NCBI RefSeq assembly: GCF_011305415.1
Contig: NZ_JAANOQ010000001.1
Coordinates: 395,534-459,533, forward strand
Source of the DNA: Flavobacterium bernardetii
Lineage (GTDB): Bacteria; Bacteroidota; Bacteroidia; Flavobacteriales; Flavobacteriaceae
Reading direction: 5' to 3'
Length of the DNA: 64,000 nucleotides
Below the pieces are notes generated by a model. It was given only the letters and a program-made list of their open reading frames with translations. It had not been told where the DNA came from and made no database searches. The first letter of the stretch is position 1. Every line of letters starts with the position of its first letter. The position numbers were made by a program, and so were the translations under genes. Shown piece by piece: positions 33,770 to 41,196 of the stretch.

Positions 33770-35992
33770 TTAAAACGTTACGTTTACTTTATTCGTTTTT
33801 CCATCTCGAATAAAAACCACTTCTTTGGTTTCACCAGAGTTTATTTTAGCTAAACATTCCATATAACTGTAGACTTCTTTGATTTCGCATTCACCAATTT
33901 TGGTAATGATATCGCCTTCCTTAATTCCGGCTTTAATGGCTGGTCGGTCTTCGGTTACACCATCCACATGTAAACCATCGCCGTATTCTGCGTAATCTGG
34001 CATAATACCTAAAGTAACTTTATATTTAGCCATCTTTCTTTCAGAAGTTATTTTGGTTTTTGTAAACTCAATTTTGTCTTTTTCAGCCAATTCATTCGCT
34101 ACTCTAAACACATAATTTACAATGTTAGTTACGCCGTAATAATTGATTTTTTCTTCATCGTCTGTTGGTTTATGATAATCTTCGTGTGTTCCTGTGAAGA
34201 AAAATAATACTGGAATATCTTTCAAATAAAACGAGGTATGATCAGATGGTCCGATTCCGCCAGTTTCTTCAGTTACACCAAATCCTGCAGGTTTATTGCG
34301 TTGCACTAATTCTGAGAAAATAGGAGAGGTTCCTGTTCCGCCAATAATTAAACTTTTCTTATCGTCTAAACGACCAATCATATCCATATTAATCATTGTA
34401 ATTACGTTTGGATATAACGTTTTTAACGATTCAGCCATATGTTTTGAACCAATTAAACCATCTTCTTCACCAGAAAATAGAGCAAAAATGAAATTTACTT
34501 TTTCTTTAGTATTGTTTTTTGAATACATTCGAGCCAATTCTAATACGCCAGAAACTCCAGAAGCATTATCATCTGCGCCATTATGAATCATTCCTTTTGA
34601 AAACGCTTTAGTAGAATTGTTGTGTTCATTCATACCTAAATGGTCGTAATGTGCACCAATTACAATGGTTTTTTTCGCACCATTATCTAAATAAGCGATG
34701 ACATTATTCGCATTTACTAAATCGCCAACAGCAGTTGAATCGCCGTGGGGATTGTTTTTATAACGATAAGAGAAAGATTGTAAAAACGTTTTATCGTAAG
34801 GTTTTAAACCTATTTTTTTGAATTCTTTTTCAAGGTATTTAGCCGCTACTTTCTCTGCAGGACTACCAGTTAATCGCCCACCTAATTTGTCCGAAGCTAA
34901 ATAGGTAATGTGCTTTTTTAGGTTTTTACTATCGGCATTTTCAATTTCTTCGGTTTCTACCCAATCGGCAATAAAAACATTTGTTTCTCTTGCTTTGTCT
35001 TGTTGGCGATTACTTGAAAATACTAGTTTTTTTCCATCTGGAGAAAATTGTGGAAACGCATTAAATTCACTTTCGTATGTAATTTGTTTTAATCCTGTTC
35101 CATCAATGTTAATCATATACAATTGGAAATCGTAGCCTTTTGTCGCATGATGATTCGAAGAAAAGATGATTTTTTTATCTGATGGATGAAAGAAAGGAGC
35201 CCAATTGGCTTTTCCTAATTTAGTAATTTGTTTTAAATCGGAACCGTCAATATTACAGGTGTAAATTTCCATGTTCGTTGGCATTACTAAGTTTTCAGCC
35301 AATAAATCTTTGTATTCTTTGATGTCTTTTTCTGAAGTTGGACGAGAAGATCGAAACACTAATTTTTTACTGTCGTGCGAAAAGAAACAACCGCCATCGT
35401 AACCTAATCCGGAAGTGACTTGTTTTAAATTACTTCCGTCAATATCCATCGTATAAATTTCTAAATCACCAGAACGAATACTGGTAAAAGCAATCTTTTT
35501 TCCATCAGGAGAAACTACGGCTTCAGCATCATAACCTGGAGAATTAGTTAATTGCTTTACAATTTCACCCGATTTAGTTGCCATGTAAATTTCAAATTCA
35601 GGATAAATCGCCCAAAGGTATTTTCCGTCTTTTGGTTTTGGTGGAGCAGGGCAAGCGCTGTTTGATGCATGTGTGGAAGCATAAATAATGTGTTTGCCAT
35701 CAGGCATATAATACGAACACGTAGTACGACCTTTTCCAGTTGACACTAATTTTAGATTGTTAAAATCAGTAACAGGTTGGGTTAAATCTAACGAGTAAAT
35801 TTGATCACAAGGCACACCAAATTGTGTATTGGTAACTTGCATCGTTAAATTTTTGCTGTCTGGACTAAAATAAGCTTCAGCATTATCACCACCAAAAGTT
35901 AGTTTTTTGATGTTTTTTAAATTGCTTTCTTGTGCATAACCACAAAATGAAAGAAGAATAAATGAAAGAAATACGTATTTTTTGAATGCCAT
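33770..35992 (-). CDS. PD40 propeller - M28 peptidase - PDZ protein
   Basis: 740 aa exported protein with three parts. Residues about 20-335 are a TolB-like propeller with repeated SPDGKK(I/L)(A/V)F.S.R motifs; about 350-600 an M28 zinc aminopeptidase with GAHYDHLG, GADDNASG, FSGEEDGLIGS, MINMDMIGR and HEDYHKPTDD, which supply the expected His, Asp, Glu, Asp and His ligands; about 640-738 a PDZ-like domain (IKAGIKEGDIITKIGECEIK). The signal peptide ends at GYAQ. It likely trims peptides in the periplasm or outside the cell. No T9SS sorting domain is seen. Confidence 0.9.
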   Translation of the reverse strand: MAFKKYVFLSFILLSFCGYAQESNLKNIKKLTFGGDNAEAYFSPDSKNLTMQVTNTQFGVPCDQIYSLDLTQPVTDFNNLKLVSTGKGRTTCSYYMPDGKHIIYASTHASNSACPAPPKPKDGKYLWAIYPEFEIYMATKSGEIVKQLTNSPGYDAEAVVSPDGKKIAFTSIRSGDLEIYTMDIDGSNLKQVTSGLGYDGGCFFSHDSKKLVFRSSRPTSEKDIKEYKDLLAENLVMPTNMEIYTCNIDGSDLKQITKLGKANWAPFFHPSDKKIIFSSNHHATKGYDFQLYMINIDGTGLKQITYESEFNAFPQFSPDGKKLVFSSNRQQDKARETNVFIADWVETEEIENADSKNLKKHITYLASDKLGGRLTGSPAEKVAAKYLEKEFKKIGLKPYDKTFLQSFSYRYKNNPHGDSTAVGDLVNANNVIAYLDNGAKKTIVIGAHYDHLGMNEHNNSTKAFSKGMIHNGADDNASGVSGVLELARMYSKNNTKEKVNFIFALFSGEEDGLIGSKHMAESLKTLYPNVITMINMDMIGRLDDKKSLIIGGTGTSPIFSELVQRNKPAGFGVTEETGGIGPSDHTSFYLKDIPVLFFFTGTHEDYHKPTDDEEKINYYGVTNIVNYVFRVANELAEKDKIEFTKTKITSERKMAKYKVTLGIMPDYAEYGDGLHVDGVTEDRPAIKAGIKEGDIITKIGECEIKEVYSYMECLAKINSGETKEVVFIRDGKTNKVNVTF

Positions 35993-36014
35993 TATATTTA
36001 GTTTAGAAATCTTA

Positions 36015-36064
36015 ATACTTTTTACTTTTACCTTTTTACTTGGCTCTTTCTACTTGGCTCTTTT
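36015..36064 (-). repeat. GAGCCAAGTAAAAAG repeat after miaE
   Basis: Read on the minus strand, two GAGCCAAGTA units followed by AAAAGGTAAAAGTAAAAAGTA begin right after the miaE stop. The same element follows the stops of pyrF, the S41 peptidase and the DUF2238 gene. Confidence 0.8.
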
Positions 36065-36658
36065 TTACCCATGAACCGTAACACCATCACCATAATTGGC
36101 AATAATTTCAGCTTCGTGTTCTAACCAAGCTTTCCATCTACTTTCTACATCAATATTTCCAGCATATTTTCTTGCTAAGTTGATAAAAGTAGTGTAGTGT
36201 GCGGCTTCACTTTCCATTAAATCTCTATAAAATTGTGCTAATTTTTCGTCTTTTAAATTTTCTGAAAGGACTTTAAAACGTTCACAACTTCTCGCTTCAA
36301 TCATGGCTGCAAAAAGTAAACGTTCAATTAAACCGCCTTCTCTGCTTCCGTCAGAAGATTTTTTTAAGAACTTCATTAAATCGTTTACATAATCGTCTTT
36401 TCGTTCTCTTAAAAATTCGTAACCACGTTCTTTAATAATATCATGAACCATTTGAAAATGTTGCATTTCTTCAATAGAAATTTCCGTCATGGCAGTAACC
36501 AAATCTTCTTTTTCTGCATTATTAATGATTAACATAATCGCATTTGTAGCGGCTTTTTGTTCGCACCAAGCGTGGTCACTTAAAATATCTTCTAAGTTTT
36601 CTTCTACTTTATTGGCCCAACGTGGATCGGTTGGTAATTGCAATCGTAAAATGGACAT
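36065..36658 (-). CDS. miaE: tRNA-(2-methylthio-N6-isopentenyl-A37) hydroxylase
   Basis: 197 aa, ferritin-like four-helix diiron protein. The iron-ligand pattern is visible: Glu in HAWCEQKAATNA, ExxH in EISIEEMQHFQMVHD, Glu in AAMIEARSCERF, and ExxH in DLMESEAAHYTTF. MiaE hydroxylates the isopentenyl group of ms2i6A37 in tRNA using O2. Length and the RWANKVEENLEDIL start agree with the family. It is followed by a GAGCC-type repeat and preceded by another repeated segment. Confidence 0.9.
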   Translation of the reverse strand: MSILRLQLPTDPRWANKVEENLEDILSDHAWCEQKAATNAIMLIINNAEKEDLVTAMTEISIEEMQHFQMVHDIIKERGYEFLRERKDDYVNDLMKFLKKSSDGSREGGLIERLLFAAMIEARSCERFKVLSENLKDEKLAQFYRDLMESEAAHYTTFINLARKYAGNIDVESRWKAWLEHEAEIIANYGDGVTVHG

Positions 36659-36666
36659 AATCTTAA

Positions 36667-36811
36667 GTTTATGAGTTTATATGTTTAAGAGTTTAAAAGG
36701 TATTGTGTGAAAGGTTATGAGTTTATATGTTTAATAGTTTAAAAGGTATTTTGTAAAGTTTGCGAGTAATTAATATCAAATTTAAAATGTTTTAAAGTTT
36801 GAAAGGTATGG
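36667..36811. repeat. Short interspersed repeats between miaE and glyA
   Basis: TATGAGTTTATATGTTTAA followed by AGTTTAAAAGGTATT occurs twice (about 36670-36704 and 36716-36750), then decays into AAGTTTGAAAGGTAT (36795-36809). A further copy forms the glyA terminator stem at 36868-36905. This 274-base gap holds no gene. Confidence 0.75.
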
Positions 36812-36867
36812 AACATCAACTTTTTTTGACAAATATTAAAATTTGCATTTCAACTAAAAAAAAGTAA

Positions 36868-36905
36868 AGTTTAAAAGGTATCATATTCACAATACCTTTT
36901 AAACT
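36868..36905 (-). terminator. glyA terminator built from the local repeat
   Basis: AGTTTAAAAGGTAT (36868-36881) and ATACCTTTTAAACT (36892-36905) are perfect complements. On the minus strand the stem lies 28 bases after the glyA stop and is followed by a T-rich stretch. The stem sequence is the same AGTTTAAAAGGTAT repeated upstream. Confidence 0.75.
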
Positions 36906-36932
36906 CATAAACTGTTACACTTTTAAACTAAA

Positions 36933-38207
36933 TTAAAAAACAAACATGGCTCTTTCGCCCATTAGTTCGTTTACTTCTTCAGCTACTTGTTCTAATAAAT
37001 CTTCATCTGTGTGATTCATTAAAACTTTATCAATTAAAGCCACAACAGTTTCCATATCTTCTTCCACTAAACCACGTGTAGTGATTGCTGGAGTTCCAAC
37101 ACGAATTCCTGAAGTAATAAATGGTGATTTATCATCAAAAGGAACCATATTTTTATTTACAGTAATTTCAGCTTTTACCAAGGCGTTCTCCGCTTCTTTA
37201 CCTGAAATGTTTTTGTTACGTAAATCGATTAACATCATGTGATTGTCTGTTCCGCCAGAAATTAAATTATAACCTCTTTTGTTAAATGCTTCCGCCATGG
37301 CTTTTGCATTTTTTTGAACTTGTAAGGCATAACGGAAAAATTCATCTGTTAAGGCTTCACCAAACGCTACCGCTTTAGCAGCAATAATGTGCATTAATGG
37401 TCCACCTTGATTTCCTGGGAAAACTGACATGTCTAAAACATGACTCATCATTCTGATTTCACCTTTTGGAGTTGTTAAACCCCAAGGATTTGGAAAATCT
37501 TTACCCATCATAATTAATCCACCACGTGGTCCACGTAATGTTTTATGAGTGGTAGTTGTAACAATATGACAATGTGGAATTGGGTCATTCAATAATCCTT
37601 TAGCAATTAATCCTGCAGGATGAGAAATATCAGCTAATAATAAAGCACCAACTGAATCCGCAATTTCGCGGAAACGTTTGAAATCCATATCACGAGAATA
37701 CGCAGAAGCACCAGCGATAATGATTTTTGGTTGTTCTTTTGTAGCTATTTCTTGAATTTTATCGTAGTTTAATAAACCCGTTTCTTGATCTACACCATAA
37801 AAACTTGGTGAATATAATTTACCAGAGAAATTTACAGGAGAACCATGAGTTAAATGGCCACCATGTGATAAATCGAATCCTAAAATTTTATCTCCAGGTT
37901 TTAAACAAGCAGCAAAAACAGCTGTATTTGCTTGAGAACCAGAGTGAGGTTGTACGTTTGCATATTCGGCTCCGAATAATTCTTTTACTCTATCAATAGC
38001 AATTTGTTCTACAACATCTACTACTTCACAGCCTCCATAATATCTCTTTCCAGGATATCCTTCGGCATATTTATTGGTTAAACATGAACCAGCAGCTTCC
38101 ATTACTTGGTCGCTCACAAAGTTTTCTGAAGCAATTAATTCAATTCCATGAATTTGTCTGTCTTGCTCGTCTAAAATTAAGTCAAAAATAAGTTCGTCGC
38201 GTTGCAT
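36933..38207 (-). CDS. glyA: Serine hydroxymethyltransferase
   Basis: 424 aa, full length. PLP enzyme that converts serine and tetrahydrofolate to glycine and 5,10-methylene-THF. The PLP lysine is Lys222 in [15 protein letters not shown]. Other family blocks are [11 protein letters not shown] near the start, [29 protein letters not shown] and [12 protein letters not shown]. Cytoplasmic homodimer. It is transcribed divergently from fahA across a 111-base gap that holds promoters for both. Confidence 0.97.
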   Translation of the reverse strand: MQRDELIFDLILDEQDRQIHGIELIASENFVSDQVMEAAGSCLTNKYAEGYPGKRYYGGCEVVDVVEQIAIDRVKELFGAEYANVQPHSGSQANTAVFAACLKPGDKILGFDLSHGGHLTHGSPVNFSGKLYSPSFYGVDQETGLLNYDKIQEIATKEQPKIIIAGASAYSRDMDFKRFREIADSVGALLLADISHPAGLIAKGLLNDPIPHCHIVTTTTHKTLRGPRGGLIMMGKDFPNPWGLTTPKGEIRMMSHVLDMSVFPGNQGGPLMHIIAAKAVAFGEALTDEFFRYALQVQKNAKAMAEAFNKRGYNLISGGTDNHMMLIDLRNKNISGKEAENALVKAEITVNKNMVPFDDKSPFITSGIRVGTPAITTRGLVEEDMETVVALIDKVLMNHTDEDLLEQVAEEVNELMGERAMFVF

Positions 38208-38249
38208 TTGTATAGTTAAATTTAAATTTTGTCAAAAATACAAAAAATG

Positions 38250-38280
38250 TTTGGTAAATTGAATGGATAGTTTAATTTTG
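38250..38280 (+). promoter_or_regulatory. Bacteroidetes-type promoter of fahA
   Basis: TTTG at 38250-38253, a 19-base spacer, and TAATTTTG at 38273-38280 match the -33/-7 consensus (TTTG and TAnnTTTG). On the other strand TATTTTTG (complement of 38233-38240) is a likely -7 element for glyA. Confidence 0.65.
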
Positions 38281-38318
38281 ATTACTTAAATAATAACAAA
38301 AAAATACAACATATAGAT

Positions 38319-39605
38319 ATGCCAAATTTTGCTAATGATCCAAGTAGAAAATCTTGGTTAGATATTAAAAAAGATAGCGATTTCCCAATTCAAAATATTC
38401 CTTTCGGTGTTTTTATTACCAAAGAAGATGTAATTACTATTGGAACAAGAATAGGTGATTATGCTATTGACATGGGCGCTTTACAACAATTAGGGTATTT
38501 TGAAGGTATCGAATTAACAGACGATATGTTCATGCAAGATACACTTAATGATTTCATTTCTGATGGAAGAAAAACATGGCGTTTAGTTAGAAACAGATTG
38601 TCTGATATATTTTTAGATTCTAATGCAACATTAAGAGACAATTCTAAACATAAAGATGTAGTTATTTTTAAAATTGAAGATGTAGAAATGTTATTACCTG
38701 TTCAAATTGGTGATTATACTGATTTTTATTCGAGTAAAGAACACGCTACAAACGTTGGAATTATGTTCCGTGATCCAGAGAATGCTTTATTGCCAAACTG
38801 GTTACACATTCCAGTCGGATATCATGGTAGAAGTTCTACTGTTATACCAAGTGGAATTCCAGTTCACAGACCACACGGTCAAACCTTACCAAATGGTGAA
38901 ACACAACCTGTTTTTGGACCTTCAAAATTAGTAGATTTCGAATTAGAAACTGCTTTTATTACTACGGATGCTAATTTATTGGGAGAACCAGTTTCTGTTG
39001 CCGATGCAGAAGAAGCAATTTTCGGAATGGTGTTATTTAACGACTGGTCTGCAAGAGATATCCAAAAATGGGAATATGTGCCATTAGGACCATTTTTAGC
39101 TAAGAATTTTGCTTCGTCAATTTCGCCTTGGATTGTAACTTTAGATGCTTTAGAGCCTTTTAAATGTGCTTCGCCAGAGCAAAATCCAAAACCATTACCG
39201 TATTTACAACAAACAGGAAATCACGCTTACGATATTAATTTACAAGTGGCTATTCAACCTGAAAATGCTGTGGAAACTGTAGTTTCTAACTCTAACTTTA
39301 AATACATGTATTGGACAATGAGTCAGCAATTGGCACATCATACAATCAATGGTTGTAGAGTGAATTCTGGAGATATGATGGGAAGTGGAACTATTTCTGG
39401 ACCAACTCCTGATTCTTTCGGTTCGATGTTAGAATTGTCTTGGGGTGGAAAAAATCCAATTCAAATGAATGATGGTTCAGAACGTAAATTTATCAATGAT
39501 AACGATACTGTAATTATTAGAGGATATTGTCAAAATAATGATGTAAGAATTGGTTTCGGAGAATGTTCAAGTAAATTATTACCTGCTTTAGATTTGAAAT
39601 TTTAA
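38319..39605 (+). CDS. fahA: Fumarylacetoacetase
   Basis: 428 aa, full length. It hydrolyses fumarylacetoacetate to fumarate and acetoacetate, the last step of tyrosine/phenylalanine breakdown. Metal and active-site blocks are recognisable: DFYSSKEHATNVG, PVGYHGRSSTVIPSG (catalytic His), DFELETAFI, FNDWSARDIQKWEYVPLGPFLAKNF (segments thereof) and SGDMMGSGTISGP. Cytoplasmic. No other tyrosine-degradation gene is in the window. It starts with a clean -33/-7 promoter. Confidence 0.96.
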   Translation: MPNFANDPSRKSWLDIKKDSDFPIQNIPFGVFITKEDVITIGTRIGDYAIDMGALQQLGYFEGIELTDDMFMQDTLNDFISDGRKTWRLVRNRLSDIFLDSNATLRDNSKHKDVVIFKIEDVEMLLPVQIGDYTDFYSSKEHATNVGIMFRDPENALLPNWLHIPVGYHGRSSTVIPSGIPVHRPHGQTLPNGETQPVFGPSKLVDFELETAFITTDANLLGEPVSVADAEEAIFGMVLFNDWSARDIQKWEYVPLGPFLAKNFASSISPWIVTLDALEPFKCASPEQNPKPLPYLQQTGNHAYDINLQVAIQPENAVETVVSNSNFKYMYWTMSQQLAHHTINGCRVNSGDMMGSGTISGPTPDSFGSMLELSWGGKNPIQMNDGSERKFINDNDTVIIRGYCQNNDVRIGFGECSSKLLPALDLKF

Positions 39606-39647
39606 TTAAAGCATACAATTTGCCTGAAATTGAATAAAAATATATTT

Positions 39648-40829
39648 ATGAAGAAAATTACAGTACTTTTTATTGCCTTATTTTTAGCATCATGCGGTGT
39701 AAAGCAAACCCAATCTATGTTGAGTAATGGTGATTACGATGGCGCTATTAACAGAGCATTAGATGGATTAAGAACCAATAAAAACTCGAAAGGAAATCAA
39801 GATTATGTGTATCTTTTAGAAGAAGCATTTGCTAAAGCGAAAGAGCGTGATTTAAATGATTTATCGTTGTTGATTAAGGAAAAAAATCCAGCAAATTTGG
39901 AGAAAATCTATAATTTGTATAACCAATTACACAATCGTCAAGATCGAATTAGAGGTGTTTTACCTTTAAAATTAATTAAAGAAAACAGAAATGCCATCTT
40001 TCCTTTTAACGATTATTCTAACGAATTAATTGCGAGTAAAGCAGATTTGTCTATCTATTTATATGACAATGCGAAAAAGTTACTTTCTTCAAAAAACAAA
40101 TTAGTCATTCGTGAAGCTTATGATGATTTGGCGTATTTAGATAAGTTAAATCCTAATTATAAAGATGTCCGTGATTTAATGGATAAAGCTCAATTTAGAG
40201 GAACTGATTTCGTAATAGTTTCAACTAAAAACGATACACAAATGGTTATTCCAGTTCGTTTACAAGATGATATGTTAGATTTTAGTACGTACGGAATCAA
40301 TGACAAATGGACCGTATATCACAATAAAAAGCAAAGTAATATTACTTATGATTTTGCTATGATTGTTAACTTTAGAGAAATTAAAATCTCTCCTGAACAA
40401 GTTCGTGAAAAACAATTTATAAAAGAAAAACAAATTAAAGATGGTACCAAACCACTTTTAGATGCTAACGGAGTTCAAGTAAAAGATTCAGAAGGAAAGC
40501 CAATGGTTGTGGACGTAATGAAAACGATCACGGCAAGTATTTATGAATTCACTCAATTTAAATCAGTACAAACTACAGCTAAAGTGGAATATATGGATTT
40601 AAACAGTAAGCAATTAATTGACGCCTATCCATTATCAAGCGAATTTGTTTTCAGTTATATTTATGCCAATTATAATGGTGACAAACGTGCTTGTGAACAA
40701 GATTATTACCAATATTTCGATAGAAGAGCTGTTCCGTTTCCAACCAACGAACAAATGGTTTATGATTCAGGTGAAGACTTAAAAGCAAAATTAAAAGCGA
40801 TTATCACTGGTAACAGATTTAGAAGATAA
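39648..40829 (+). CDS. Unknown lipoprotein with helical N-terminal repeats
   Basis: 393 aa from the ATG at 39648. An in-frame TTG 18 bases upstream is unlikely because the ATG gives the proper lipoprotein signal peptide MKKITVLFIALFLASC. Residues 25-100 look TPR-like (NGDYDGAINRALDGLRTNKN...), and the remainder is a mixed domain with DFVIVSTKNDTQMVIPVRLQ and a CEQDYYQYFDRR segment. Not recognised as a named family. It follows fahA by 42 bases, possibly by chance co-transcription, and ends at a strong terminator. Confidence 0.75.
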   Translation: MKKITVLFIALFLASCGVKQTQSMLSNGDYDGAINRALDGLRTNKNSKGNQDYVYLLEEAFAKAKERDLNDLSLLIKEKNPANLEKIYNLYNQLHNRQDRIRGVLPLKLIKENRNAIFPFNDYSNELIASKADLSIYLYDNAKKLLSSKNKLVIREAYDDLAYLDKLNPNYKDVRDLMDKAQFRGTDFVIVSTKNDTQMVIPVRLQDDMLDFSTYGINDKWTVYHNKKQSNITYDFAMIVNFREIKISPEQVREKQFIKEKQIKDGTKPLLDANGVQVKDSEGKPMVVDVMKTITASIYEFTQFKSVQTTAKVEYMDLNSKQLIDAYPLSSEFVFSYIYANYNGDKRACEQDYYQYFDRRAVPFPTNEQMVYDSGEDLKAKLKAIITGNRFRR

Positions 40830-40854
40830 TTTAAGAATAAATTAAAGTTATAGT

Positions 40855-40890
40855 AAAAGCGTATTTGAATTTCAAATGCGCTTTTTTTTG
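40855..40890 (+). terminator. Rho-independent terminator
   Basis: AAAAGCGTATTTGAA / TTTCAAATGCGCTTTTTTTT hairpin with a long T-run, 25 bases after the lipoprotein stop. Confidence 0.88.
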
Positions 40891-40956
40891 TATACTTGTT
40901 TTTATAGATGTCCCAAAAAAACAAAACCTAATAACAGATTTGTAATAAAATAATTA

Positions 40957-41045
40957 TATATTTGAAAAGCGTTTTTATAGCGCATATCGTACCCAAATTG
41001 ATGTATATATGCTATAAATTGAAGGGATTTACGAGTTAGTAGTAA
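40957..41045 (+). promoter_or_regulatory. Leader/promoter module of the LRR-Roc gene
   Basis: TATATTTG (40957-40964) is a -7 element. It is followed by a hairpin of TATAGCGCATAT (40976-40987) and ATATATGCTATA (41005-41016), then ACGAGTTAGTAGTAA (41031-41045). The order and several motifs match the leader of the cbrC cassette pair at 6593-6672 on the other strand. The gap from 40891 to 41196 has no gene; the leader ends about 150 bases before the ATG. Confidence 0.5.
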
Positions 41046-41196
41046 ATTAACAAAGCCAACCCTATTAAAGATGTTAGAAAATCAGAATAGAAAGAAAGTT
41101 GAGATTTGAAATCCTTTTTAATTTAATTTTAAAATAATAAATTTAAACAAACTATCTTCGTAAAGTTGACAGTTGGAATAAAAAAAATCAAAGAAC

